Shown here: positions 42,564 to 55,700 of the stretch, one piece after another
Numbering within the stretch: position 1 is the first letter of the stretch
How the letters are laid out: each line of letters opens with the position of its first letter
Source of the DNA: Serripes groenlandicus
Lineage: Eukaryota > Mollusca > Bivalvia > Cardiida > Cardiidae
Length of the DNA stretch: 64,000 nucleotides
Direction: 5' to 3'
Assembly: GCA_031761405.1 (NCBI GenBank)
Contig: JASEVX010000001.1
Location: 113,819,516-113,883,515, forward strand
Translations under genes and position numbers: made by a program
The notes under the pieces: generated by a model
Databases searched by the model: none
Told to the model about the DNA's origin: nothing
Seen by the model: only the letters and a program-made list of their open reading frames with translations

Positions 42564-42806
42564 CTGAAACAGATACATTTGTAATCCTTGGCTTACATTG
42601 CACAAACATAATGGATCCATATTCCATTTCATATTCAAAATGCTATGAGTCTATTTAATTAACATACCTAACTTGTTAACTCTATATTTTCTCCCTCTCT
42701 CTATTTTTTAAAAAATGTCCATGATTGTGTTTAAAATATGTTAATATTTTTGCAGAGGTCTAGAGGGAAGACTTGGCATGCCAATATGGAGGACATTTGT
42801 ACCTCT

Positions 42807-43031
42807 TTAAGCCTTTCCCTCATATAGACGCTTTCTGAAGCCTCCAATGCAGAAGACTTGAAAACATTGAGACAAAAGAAATATTGCTCAAAACAACCAA
42901 TTTCTCCTTTTGTCACAATGTTTTCAACTCTTTTTAATATTAAGCTCTCATTTATGGAGATTTTTCATGTTTTTGTATATAGGTTTTCAAAGTTGTCTGC
43001 TGCAGAATTGCTGTATGTGGGAAAAGGTTAA
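42807..43031 (+). mobile_element. TTAA-MITE, hybrid T/C type
   Basis: TTAAGCCTTTCCCTCATATAG (T-type) to GTATGTGGGAAAAGGTTAA (C-type). Palindrome slightly decayed. Confidence 0.82.
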
Positions 43032-43036
43032 AATAA

Positions 43037-43062
43037 GTCCTTATTATTATTATTATTATTAA
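43037..43062. repeat. (ATT)n microsatellite
   Basis: Seven ATT units. Confidence 0.85.
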
Positions 43063-43254
43063 TAACATCATTAGCAATAACCACCAGTAGTAAGAAAATG
43101 GTATGACAAAGTCATATATCATATATATTAAAAATAGATATAAGTATTTCAAATAAAAAGAAATCTGAAGAAACAAATGAAAAATCTGTGGCAACAGGTA
43201 TAACTAGAACTATCACTGAAGATGATAAATACCCCCCAAAACAGCACCTTGACC

Positions 43255-43550
43255 TACACCATAACTTAATAAGTGAAAGGGCAATTGTAAGACCTTTAGG
43301 ATATGCACATCTCCTCTTGGTATAGAAGCTTCATGTAAGATTTTATTGAATTCCACCGTGTGGTTTGTAAGGAATAGGCCGGACAAAATATGGCTTCCGA
43401 CCAACCGACAGCCCGACACAGTGTAAAAGGGCCATAACTCTTTAAAATAACATGCAATTGTAAGACCTTTAGGATATGTACATCTCCTCTCGTATAGAAG
43501 ATTCATGTAAAATTTTATTGAACAATACTGGAGAAGATAGAGAAAAGGTT
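43255..43550. repeat. Two ~180-bp Pearl-type units
   Basis: The block GTAAGACCTTTAGGATATG, ACATCTCCTCT, ATAGAAG, TTCATGTAA, ATTTTATTGAA occurs at 43287-43350 and 43462-43523, with GGCCGGACAAAATATGG between. A 97-codon frame through it is repeat-derived. Confidence 0.7.
43514..43519 (-). promoter_or_regulatory. Candidate poly(A) signal of ENPP-B
   Basis: AATAAA on the minus strand, about 35 nt after the ENPP-B stop codon. It also lies in the repeat unit, so the match may be fortuitous. Confidence 0.35.
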
Positions 43551-43553
43551 GCC

Positions 43554-43757
43554 TTACTCAGATGTGCACTGATCTTGATGTGGGCAGGGCAGATCTTTCC
43601 ATTCTCTATAAATTGTAGACCTCCACAACGCCTCTGGTAGATATGTACGTAATCGTGCGGAAAAGGAGCTGTTGTATGATGACATAAATTGAGTACCACT
43701 CATCAGTTCTATGTCCCGTAACCTGGCAACATTGTCCTTGAGGTAGGCTTGGGGACT
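43554..43757 (-). CDS. ENPP: ENPP-B exon j (last)
   Basis: 67 codons plus TAA after acceptor GGTAG. It encodes AYLKDNVARLRDIELMSG, then FSARLRTYLPEALW and a C-terminal tail with two cysteines. Longer than ENPP-A exon 17. Confidence 0.92.
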   Translation of the reverse strand, partial: SPQAYLKDNVARLRDIELMSGTQFMSSYNSSFSARLRTYLPEALWRSTIYREWKDLPCPHQDQCTSE

Positions 43758-46700
43758 CTACCGTAGTAATTAAAAAAAAAACATATTGAAGTTTTAACCC
43801 AAATATATTACTTCATTTGTGAATTGATTGTAGTTTAACTTTATTTTTCAACAGCATTTCAGTTATACCAAGGCGGCTAATTTTCTTAACAAGCATTTCC
43901 TGACTTTCCCAAGCCAGTACTCTGCACACCATTCTTCTCAGGAAACTGTTCTTCTATGTACCTTCCCACATAGAACATAATAGCCCATTGTTGGAAGACA
44001 AATGTTACTAGTCACAATGACCTTTGTCAATCATGGGACAGAGTGAATGCTCAAGCTTGGGTTCAAACCTAATATCCCTCATTGTTGCCGAATGACCTGG
44101 CGCGGTTTGAAAGGTTGATTGTGCAGCAAGTAACAACTACATTAATCATTTTCAAAGTCTAAACCTTACATGTATAAACTATGAAAGTTCAATACCTCAT
44201 TATCTTATACGCTTTATCTTTCAAAGTATTTAAAAAATGGTTTAAATATAAGACAAATTGATGTTAAATTTTCTGAAAGAGCTTAACCCTTTCCCTCATA
44301 TAGACGCTTTCTGACGCCTCTGCAGCAGACGGCTTTTTGAAAACATAGTGACAAAAGAAGAAATTGCACAAAACGTGCAATTTCTCCTTTTGCCACAATA
44401 TTTTCCACTTTTTGTCATAGGTTATCAATTCAATTATAGTGATTTTCTATATTTTGACAAAGTACGTTCAAAGTCGTCTGCTGCAGAATTGTCGAATGAG
44501 GGAAAGGGTTAACACATTGTGGGAATAAAAAACATTGTTCCTTCACTGAGCTCTTCACCATTCACCGTGGCAAGTATTCCCAAATTTAAGCTAAACACCT
44601 TTCTAATTCTAAATCTAGAAAGTAACAAAATGTTTGATTTGCTAAACAAATATGGGCTAGCTAATTAGAAATTGAGTTACTTTGAAATTTAGAATATTCT
44701 TCAAATTTAGAATAATAATTATTTAGAATGGTTGATTAATATGGGCCCTGATATGTTAACCCTTTCCCACATATAGACGCCTCTGCAACAGGTGATTTTT
44801 TAAAAACATTGTGATAAAAGTAGAAATTGTTCAAAATGAGCAATTTCCCCTTTTGTCACAATGTTTTCAACTCTATCCATAAATTAAATTTTCATTTTAC
44901 AGATTTGTTGAAGTTTTCGCCAAGATCTTTTAAGTGGTCTGCTGCAGATATGTTGTATGTGGGAAAGGGTTATGAGTTGTCTGCTTAAACACAAGAGCAA
45001 TTTCTGCTTTTCTTACAATATTTTTAAAGGTTGTATGCTGAAGAAGTGCCAAAATGTGTCTGTGGCAGGTAAATTACCAACACAATGTAGGTCTGAAGGA
45101 AGGCTAATGAGGAGTTTTGATAGCAATCAAATAATTATGCTTTCACTTATTGAAATGTTGATTTTTTTTGCCTACACAATTTTAAAGTAGGCTGCCTCAG
45201 ATTTGTTGTATGTAGGAAAGGGCTATAATTTTGTAAATATCCCATACCAGACAATTGATTACGTCTGATGTATGAGGCAGCATAAAAGACAATATATCCA
45301 CATCTCCATTACACGGTAATGTCCGTCCGTCCGTCTTACATTTAACAAGACTAACAAAGATATGAGTTGGTACTGGTACAGGGCTTGCAGTATTATTGAA
45401 CAAATATCTGAAATAATAGAAAAGTCAATCATTTATCTGGCGCCTTTGAAGCAGGCAATTTTGAAAACATTAAGACAAAAGAAGAAATTGCTCAAAACAA
45501 GCAATTTTTCCTTTTGCCGCAATGTTTTCAATTTTTTTTCCAAAAGTTAACCTTTTGAAAACAAACTGTTGTAAAGGGAAAATACTAATTAAAACATGCT
45601 ATTTTTGTTTGAAGGGTTTGGGTACTTTTTAATTATTATACTAATAAATGAATAAATCAGAATTACAATTTTATTGGTAGCTTTCTTAAATTGCTATTCT
45701 TTCCTGGAACAGCCTTCAGACGACTCTAAAACTATCATATTAAGTAAACAATTAAATGGTTAAAATTAATATGCTGATATACCCTTTGATATCTGTTATA
45801 GATCCAGTAGTCCAGCATTAGAACAATCATATCAAAATTATGATTAAATGTATAAAAATAAGTTGATATACTTTTAACTCTTTATAATATGATCCAGCAG
45901 TTCATAATTAGAATGATCATATCATATTTACAATAATAAAAAGTATAACATGAACGCCATGAAGCAAACGCCAAGGCTCCTGTTTTTTCTTTAATTTTAT
46001 TCAAGCCAGAGTTATGTGATTTGGTATATATATGGGAAGAACATATTTGAAAATTGTGAACGCTTTTTGAGTTATGACTTTTTTTCTTTGAAAAACGGAC
46101 GAGCTAAAAATATGCCGATATACCTTTAGCTATGTATAATATGATCCAGAAGTCCATCATAAGAAGAAAAATATCATATAGTTGATTAAATGTATAAAGA
46201 ATATGCTGACCAACCTTTTGATATGTATGGTATGATCCAGTAGTCCATCATTATTATAATCATATAAAGGACCGGATATCACACTTATATTACCATATAT
46301 TTCTACGTAATCATTGATCAGTTCCTTTACAGACATCCAGATACCTGTTATAGCATACATACATATTTTTTTTCGTTTAACACTTTCCCTCATACGACAA
46401 TTCTGCAGCAGAAGACTTTGAATATATTTTGTCAAATAATGGAAAACCTCTGTAATTGAAGGGATAACCTATGACTAAAAGTGGAAAACACTCTGACAAA
46501 AGGAGAAATTGCATGTTTTGTGCAATTTCTTCTTTTGTTACCATGTTTTCAAAAATCTGTCTGCTGCAGAGGCGTCAGAAAGCGTCTTTATGAGGGAAAG
46601 GGTTCCCTTTCCCACATTTACGATTTATCAGAAGACAAATCTTGATAATATTGTGGCAAAAGGAGAAATTGCTAGGAACAAGCAACTTTTTCTTTTGCCA

Positions 46701-49700
46701 CAATGTTTTCAATTTCGTCTGCTGCAGAATTGTTGTATGTGGGATAGACAGGGCTATCAAAAGCATAATTAAATATCCAACATTGCAACCTTGCTGGCTT
46801 TGAAAAAACATGTTGAAAAACGAAATTCCATCTAAAGAATACAAAATAAATATTTCCATACAGTGAAAAAGTATTTTGGAATAGGCCTTTTCTTTCTTTC
46901 TCTTCTTTTCCACCAAATGTGTTCAAAAGTTATCTGCTGCAAAGGCAACAAGACAGTTTGTATGAAGGATAGTTTTTGTATATTAACCCTTTCACACATG
47001 AAAGACATCTGAAGCAGACAACTATAAAAACATCTAGATTAAATATAATAAATCTCTATAAATATAGATATAATTATGGACAGGAGTTGAACACGTCGTG
47101 GCAAAAGGTGAAATTATTCATCATGAGCAATTTCTCCATTTACCGCATTGTAAACATAAGTTGTCTGCTGTATGTATAACAAGAGCGCATGCCAACACTC
47201 GTCTGCTTTTTCCTATGTCGAAAAAGGGGCATTACCGAATAATAATTACAGCCAGAGTTATGAGACATGGCATAGACATGGGTATTGTTTCTAGAAACAT
47301 GTGTACCAAGTTTCATTTGAATCTGTTGAACATTTTTTGAGTAATGAGGGAAGGTTAAAGGTATGCAACGTTGCAACGGTATCACAATAGCCCCAACGAC
47401 TGTTTTTCTTTGAAAAACAGACGAGCTAAAAATGCGTTTACAACTTTAACTTGTTCACAAGGTCAATTATAGCAATTTTGCCAATTTTAAAGGGCCATAA
47501 TCCCATCATGCATGAACGGATCTGGCTGGTTTTCGAAAGGAACTGAGCTCTCAGGATATCTAGCTACTGAATAAGTTTGGTAAACATCTGATCATAAATG
47601 AAGACTTTATCGTGTTCACAAGAAATTGTGGACAGACGACTGACGACGGATTACGGACGATCACAAAAGCTCACCTTGTTACTACGTGACAGGTGAGCTA
47701 AAAAGGGTTCCAAATGCATCTGCATATGGGAAAGGATTGACAATTTTAACTGCATTCACAATAAAAGCATAAATCCTGTGGAAAATGTCTGTCAGGCTCT
47801 CATCTTTGGATCTTTGTGTTCTACAAAATGTGTCAAACTAATTGTTTTCTTGATAAAACTGTTTAAAGCTATCTATGATTATTCATTTTGTTACATTCAT
47901 CACCTGTACTATAAAATGATCTGCTCATGTCCAACTCTGAATGTTTGTTATATATAAATATTGTGTTAGATGTTTCAAGACTTACCAGTACTGAATCCTG
48001 TATACATTGGTATCATGGAAGTGGATAAATATGTTGTGTTACCATTCCTTTTGATTCCTTAAAAACAAACCAAAAACAAGATGTGGTTGTGAAACACCAA
48101 TTTAACCTTTCCAACATACAACAAATCTGCAGCAGAAAAATTTCAAAACGTTTAGCAAACAAAGGAAAATCTTTATAAATGAAAAAACTATTTTTGAATA
48201 AAGTTAAAAGTATTGTGACAAGAGAAGAAATTGTTCATCATTAATATTTTTTTTCCCCACAATGTTTCCAAAAGACTGCTGCAGAGGTGTCAGAAAGCGT
48301 CTGTATATGGGAAAGGGTTAAACAAGTGGATTAAAGGCCAATGTCAAGGTCAAAATATCTTACATTTGTATCATTACAAAATTCTTATCATAAAACCAAA
48401 CTCTAGTTATAGTTTTTCTTCAGTCACATATAGACAGGCCAATAACTAGATAATGCTCTCCCAACCACCAACCGAATCTTCAATTCCAGTGATAAGTATA
48501 AACAAAACACATGTAAATAGACAATCTTGGATTTATTAAAAGACGAGGCTGCATATTGAAAGCATCTAGGCAAAGATATGGAAATGCTCTATAAATGAAA
48601 GAACAATTATTGAATAAAGTTGAAAACATTTGTGGCAAAAAAAGAAATGGCTCATTTTGAGCAACTTCTCCACTTGCCAAAATTATTTCAAGTCATCTGC
48701 AGCAGATGCATCAAAATAAATCTGCAAGTGGGCAAGGGTTAACAACATCAAAAAGTTAAATTACAGTAGGGAACTAGATGCGCACAGGCAACATGTCGAG
48801 CCCACTCCATGAAATTGCAACACAGACTGACAAAGAGTTGACCTAATAGCAATTAATTAAGGGCATAGTTAATTATGTGTCAAAACGGGTCTACAAGTGG
48901 GGAAGGGAAAAGAGAATAGTCTTCTATTTCGTAAAATTTGTTTTCACTTCTGTCATCATGGTGAACATGTGTGCCCAGTAACTTGGAAATCCTATGATGC
49001 ACCGTTTCTCATTTTGACCTTTGACCTCCAAGTGTGACCTTCACCATTAAGTTAGAGCTAGGCATTGCGCGCAACCCTTCACATCATGGTGAACATTTGG
49101 GAATCCTATGATACATGGTTGAGATGTAGGCCAGACAATGTACAGTCCTATCAAACAGTACTCTTTTTGATCTTTGAACTCTAAGTATGACCTTGACATT
49201 TGAGGTTGAGGGGTGAGTCTTATGCGTGACATGCCACCTCATCATGGTGAATGTTTGTGCCAAGTTTCTTGTGAATCCTATGATGCATGGTTAAGGTGTG
49301 GGCCGGACAAGGTTCCGACAGACAGACACATGCACATACAAATATGAACTGCCATTGTGATAGCTATATCGATAACTCACCACAAGCAGGCTCGACAAAA
49401 ACTGACATTTTAATTCATATACATGTTCTGTTACACTGGAGCAGTATGACATCTTACTGGTATCAGCAAACAATGTAGACATAGCTAACCCTTCACATCT
49501 GTGCAGTCTGATATGGATCTGCACTTTCCTCTGATAAGTCAGCATTTATGAAGCCTCTGACATACAGGTAAAGGTAAAAAAGGTTATCAGTACCCAAGTC
49601 AATTAACGGTTCCATATTCATATCTGAATCATTTTGACATTGTGATGAATTCCAGTAAGGTACTCTGCTGTCTGTGGCAATACAGCTGGAATTGTTCAAC

Positions 49701-52700
49701 AAACCCAACCTCTGAAAATACAACATTATCCAAGCTTTTTTAAAATAATATATACCGTTATATATATATATATCAATTAGCAACTATTTACATAGTACAA
49801 TTTTGGTATAAATTGCCATTACTATTTACTGCGAACAAATTTTGAATATTACTCTCTCAACAAGTAAACATCTAAAAATTGTTCATCTGTTTAATTGTTA
49901 TGCAATCTTTAACCACTCTTCTTTTGTAACTTCTAGAAGTATAGTTCAGCAGCTCAAAGTTTGATACATTGGTGGTACAAGAAATTCAGTGAACTGGTTG
50001 GATGATTATCAAATTGAGTATGACTAAAGTTTAAACTAATTTCAACAAGCTTATGTTTGAAAAACAAGAAACCCAAAAAGGCAAGTAGCACTCCAATGCC
50101 ACATGGCAAAAGTAACAATACCCTCTGTTGCATATATTTTTTATAAAACGATCACCCAAGGAACATTTCTAAGAAATTAATTTTGAAATCAGCTCAACAT
50201 GTTCTGAGAATATAAATTTAAAAGTTTTCTCCACAGGCAAAGTGGCTGAAATAGCAGAACATACTAGCTGTCATATTTTTGGAATAATAAACATGACATG
50301 AAGGAATATAGTAGAGGGTTACCCCTAGGAAGATTTCTATGGAATATTTTCAATATTGGGCAAACATGTATAACATTTAACAAAAGCCATATATACGGCA
50401 AAAAAGTCCTTCTCCTGGATGCCATGATTTTGACGAATCAAGTTGAATTGATGGAATTCAATTGAGACCCCCTCAAGGAACATCCCTGTGAAATTATATC
50501 AAAATCAGGCAAGTGATTTCTAAGGATTTTTTTTTTTAACCCTTTCCCACATACAACAAATCTGCAGCAGAAGACTTTGAAAACATTTATGCAAACATAT
50601 AGAAAATCTCTATAAATATAGGAAGAACCATTGACATAAGTTGTAAATATTGTGGGAGAAGAAGAAATTGCTGATTTTAAGCAATTTCTGCTTTCATCAC
50701 CATGTTTTGAAAAAAATGTCTGCTGCAGAGATGTCATTTGAAACCAAAATTTAAAGCATCAACGCACAACAGACTATTTTCCATGACATAAGTTAAAAAG
50801 ACATTTAGCCAGTTGAGCTTAAAATCTGGCAGAAGGAAAAAAACTCAAAAAAGAAAATAGCTACAGTTATAGTTTTGTGCCTTGAACTAATTATTCATGC
50901 CATCTACCTAGGTACAACATTTCAAGTGAATCCATTTCTTTCCCTGATCATTAACCCTTTCCCTCATACATCAATTCTGCAGCAGACGACTTTGAACATA
51001 TTTTGTCAAAATATATAAAATCTCTATAAACTAGAATTGTTTTGACAAAAACATATGTCTCCCCCTCAAATATCTGTCAAAATCTCTCAAAACATTCCAA
51101 CCTATAAAGCAGACAAACAAAAATTTGACCAAGTTGGACAGTACTCAATTTTTAATTACTAATGTTTTGTCTTGACCTGGTACAAAGTGGACATGATTTC
51201 AAATGGTTTACAGAAACACATATTTTTACTGCAGCTGTAACATTCAAGACTAAAGTATTCTTCAAAACAGTTAACAACGGTTGCTAAACATAAGCAAGCC
51301 GTCTTGGAGATATTGAGTGGACAGGAAATAAAGCCTAAAACCTTTGAGCTTCAAGCGTGACCTTGACTTTGAACCGGTATGGTCGAGACACGGGTTCTGC
51401 ACGTCGCCTTGATGAGGTGAACATGTGACCCAAGTTTCATGAAAATTCTTTAAGCTGTTTTGGAGATATGGAGCGGCACAAAATAAAGCCTCAAACCTTT
51501 GACCTTCAAGCGTGACCTTGACCTTGACCCAGTATGTTCGAGACGCGGGTTCTGCACGTCGCCTTGATGAGGTGAACATGTGACCAAATTTTCATGAAAA
51601 TCCTTCAAGCCGTCTTGGAGATATTGACTGGACACGAAATAAAGCCTAAAACCTTTGACCTTCAAGCGTGACCTTGACCTTTAACCGGTATGGTGGAGAC
51701 GCGGGTTCTGCACGTCGCCTTGATGAGGTGAACATGTGACCCAAGTTTCATGAAAATCCTTTAAGGAGATATGGAGCGGACACAAAATAAAGCCTCAAAC
51801 ATTTGACCTTCAAGCGTGACCTTGACCTTGACCCAGTATAGTCGAGACGCGGGTTCTGCACGTCGCCTTGACGAGGTGAACATCTGACCCAAGTTTCATG
51901 AAAATCCTTCAAGCCGTCTTGGAGATATTGAGTGGACACGAAATAAAGCCTAAAACCTTTGACCTTCAAGCGTGACCTTGACCTTTAACCGGTATGGTGG
52001 AGACGCGGGTTCTGCACGTCGCCTTGATGAGGTGAACATGTGACCCAAGTTTCATGAAAATCCTTTAAGGAGATATGGAGCGGACACAAAATAAAGCCTC
52101 AAACATTTGACCTTCAAGCGTGACCTTGACATTGACCCAGTATGGTCGAGACGCGGGTTCTGCACGTCGCCTTGACGAGGTGAACATCTGACCCAAGTTT
52201 CATGAAAATCCTTCAAGCCGTCTTGGAGATATTGAGTGGACACGAAATAAAGCCTAAAACCTTTGACCTTCAAGCGTGACCTTGACCTTGAACCGGTATG
52301 GTCGAGACGCGGGTTCTGCACGTCGCCTTGATGAGGTGAACATGTGACCCACGTATCATGAAAATCCTTTAAGGAGATATGGAGTGGACACAAAATAAAG
52401 CCTCAAACCTTTGACCTTCAAGCGTGACCTTGACCCAGTATGGTCGAGACGCGGGTTCTGCACGTCGCCTTGATGAGGTGAACATCTGACCCAAGTTTCA
52501 TGAAAATACTTCAAACCGTCTTGGAGATATGGAGTTGACACAAAATAAAGCCTCAAACCTTTGACCTTCAAACGTGACCTTGACCTTGACCCGGTATGGT
52601 CGAGACGCGGGTTATGCACGTCGCCTTGATGAGGTGAACATGTGACCCAAGTTTCATGAAAATCTTTCAAGCCGTCTTGGAGATATGGAGCGGACACGAA

Positions 52701-55700
52701 ATAAAACCTCAAACCTTTGACCTTCAAGCGTGACCTTGACCCTATATTGTCGAGACACGGGTTCTGCACGTCGCCTTGATGAGGTGAACATGTGACCAAA
52801 GTTTCATTAAAATCCTTTAAGCCGTCTGGGAGATATGGAGCGGACACAAAATAAAGCCTCAAACCTTTGACCTTCAGGCGTGACCTTGACATTGACCCTA
52901 TATTGTCGAGATGCAAGTTCTGCACGTCACCTTGATGAGGTGAACATGTGACCCAAGTTTCATGAAAATCCTTCAAGCCGTCTGGGAGATATGGAGCGGA
53001 CACGAAATAAAGCCTCAAACCTTTGACCTTCAAGCGTGACCTTGACATTGACCCTATATTGTCGAGACGCGGGTTCTGCACGTCGCCTTGATGAGGTGAA
53101 CATGTGACCCAAGTTTCATGAAAATCCTTCAAGCCGTCTCGGAGATATGGAGCGGACACGAAATAAAGCCTCAAACCTTTGACCTTCAAGCGTGACCTTG
53201 ACCTTGACCCTATATTGTCGAGACGCAGGTTCTGCACGTCGCCTTGATGAGGTGAACATGTGACCTAAGTTTCATGAAAATCCTTCAAGCCGTCTCGGAG
53301 ATATGGAGCGGACACGAAATAAAGCCTCAAACCTTTGACCTTCAAGCGTGACCTTGACCTTGACCCTATATTGTCGAGACGCGAGTTCTGCACGTCGCCT
53401 TGATGAGGTGAACATGTGACCCAAGTTTCATGAAAATCCTTCAAGCCGTCTGGGAGATATGGATCGGACAAGATTTTGGGGACGAACAGACAGACAGACA
53501 GACAGACAGACATCAAGGACAAAAACAATATATCTCCCCTGTATACAGGGGGAGACATAATTAATGGCTAACCTATGACTAAAAGTGGAAAACATTGTGT
53601 CAAAAGGAGAAATTGCTCGTTTTGAGCAATTTCTCCTTTTGTCACTATGTTTTCAAAAAAAAAACTTTGGATGGACAGGAGACATCAATATACCCAACAA
53701 TAAAAAAAAAGGAAAAGCAACTCACTGTTTTATCCGATATCATTGTAGTTAACCAGACAGGGGAGTTAGATCTGTTACTAAAGGCAGTCGATGATCCATC
53801 TTGATGCAATAAACACAGATTATCTTCGCTTTCATATGTTGGCACACCAAACATTAGGATATTATCATTACTGTCCAAATATATGTCTGATGATGATATA
53901 TTCTATGAATAAATTTAAAGAAAAAAAAAGTATTAACCCTGTTAAAGTCAACATTTGAAATGTCATGTGAAGTAATGGGTTAAAAGATATATGTAACATA
54001 ATCCTAATAAAACAAAGCATATTGAATTAGAAAGTTGTATGAATGTCATGCTGGCCGCAAAATTGAGTTATCACTATGTCTATGAAATGTCTAAGGGCTA
54101 TAAATGTGCTTTGAATAATCTGACTATAATGGCAAGTTGCAATTGTAAAAGTTTTTTTTGCCATTTGCCAAATAGTAGCTGCAAATATCTACTAGCCAGT
54201 TGCAGATACAAGACCGGCCGTTTTAGTGTATATTGTCTAAGTATTCTCGAACAAGATACTTTTTGTCAAAACAGTTCAAAACAACTTTATTGAACAAGTT
54301 GGATGTTCAATGTGGCCTTTAGAGTATTAAATAGGTAATTGTGATATAAACCATGATAATTATAATGTTCATATGCAATATAATTTCAAGGGTCATAACT
54401 TTTTGAGGCAATTTGCCGTCTGACATTTCACTATGGAGGTTAACATTTTTTGATAGTTTTAATCAAATTCATCGAACCAAGCTTTAGATATGGCTCCAGA
54501 CGAACTGCTGGACAACACCAAAATAATATCCCATCTTTCTTTGGCGAGGGATAACAAGACAAGAGGACCATGCTGGTCCTATATTTCTCACAAGATTCAA
54601 TATAACTTCCACTGGAAGTCCCATGGAATGATGGAGTGACTTAAGTTTGTACTGATGACCTTTTGCTACATAAAATATATACATGTAAAATGTATTTCCT
54701 ATGTTAAACATGTGCCCCTTAGATGGAGCCATTTTATTACCCAAGGAACATAATGTCAAAACTGATTGATAACCACTTCCTTGTGCTACATACCAAACAA
54801 CAAAGCTCTGGCAGTTCTTAACAAATAGTATCTCAAATCTGTTTTTGTATATAACAAATTAAAATAACATTTGCACTATTTGCAGAAATTTTATAAGTGA
54901 AAATCTCTAGCCGAACAGTTTTACTATATACATTTAATGAAAACGGACCCCATCCACTGGCAGCCATTCCCCCTCTCCCCAAGGGATCAGAATAAATTGA
55001 GCAATTCTATTAAAGGGGGTCAACCAAGGAATAATTGTACTAAAATATTTCCAAATAAGGACAGTATTTTTGACAAGAATATTTAAAAAGTATTTTCCTT
55101 CCATTGCCAACCTGCAACCTGTTTCAATGAAATTTAATTATTGAAACAATGTTTAAAGATGTCCAAATAAGGAACTTTCCTGTGAAAATTATTTTGAAAC
55201 TTATCCTTTGTGCTTAGGCGCGCAATAATATTAACCCTTTCCCTAATACGACAATTCTGCAGCAGACGAATTTGAACATATTTTGTCAAAAAATTAAAAA
55301 TCTCTGTAATTGATGGATAACCTATGACTAAAAGTGGAAAACATTGTGTCAAAAGGAGAAATTGCTCGTTTTGAGGAATTTCTTCTTTTGTCACTATGTT
55401 TTCAAAAATCCGTCTGCTGCAGAGGTGTCAGAAAGCTTCTATATGAGGGAAAGAGTTAACCTTATCCCATATACAACAAATCGGAAGCAGACGACTTTGA
55501 AAACATCTACGCAAAAATATAGTAAATCTCTATAAATGAGGGTAAAAATACTAGAAAATGTTGAAAACATTGTGGCAATAAGAGAAATAGCTTGTTTTGA
55601 CCAAATTCTCCTTTTGTTACAATGTTTTCAAATGTCATCAGAGGTTTCAGAAAGTTTCTATATGTGGGAAAGAGTTAAGCTCCAAATGATCAAATGCAGA

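Larger units (their letters stand above)
42564..43553. other. Gap between ENPP-A and ENPP-B
   Basis: Holds a MITE (42807-43031), an ATT tract (43037-43062) and two copies of a ~180-bp repeat (43255-43550) with GTAAGACCTTTAGGATATG and CATCTCCTCT. No signal peptide, somatomedin-B-like exon or in-phase exon for ENPP-A could be recognised on the minus strand. Confidence 0.5.
46982..47740 (-). mobile_element. TTAA-MITE split by Pearl-like elements
   Basis: TTAACCCTTTCACACATG through a palindrome GAAATTATTCATCATGAGC to GTTGTCTGCTG at 47177. A terminal piece GCATCTGCATATGGGAAAGG resumes after 47705. Confidence 0.7.

Noticed and set aside
42001..42473. Long frames on both strands through 42.0-42.5 kb
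   Set aside because: They result from a 24-bp minisatellite (a multiple of three) inside an ENPP-A intron, not from selection on coding sequence.
46509..46926. Frames of 84-113 codons over 46.5-46.9 kb, and similar short frames at many sites
   Set aside because: They read through MITE arms and palindromes; the same peptides recur at unrelated copies.
52356..53237. 293-codon open frame on the minus strand, with related frames from 51271 to 53558
   Set aside because: It is built entirely from the 145-159-bp tandem core of a Pearl-type element. Neighbouring frames repeat the same peptide, and no protein domain is recognisable.
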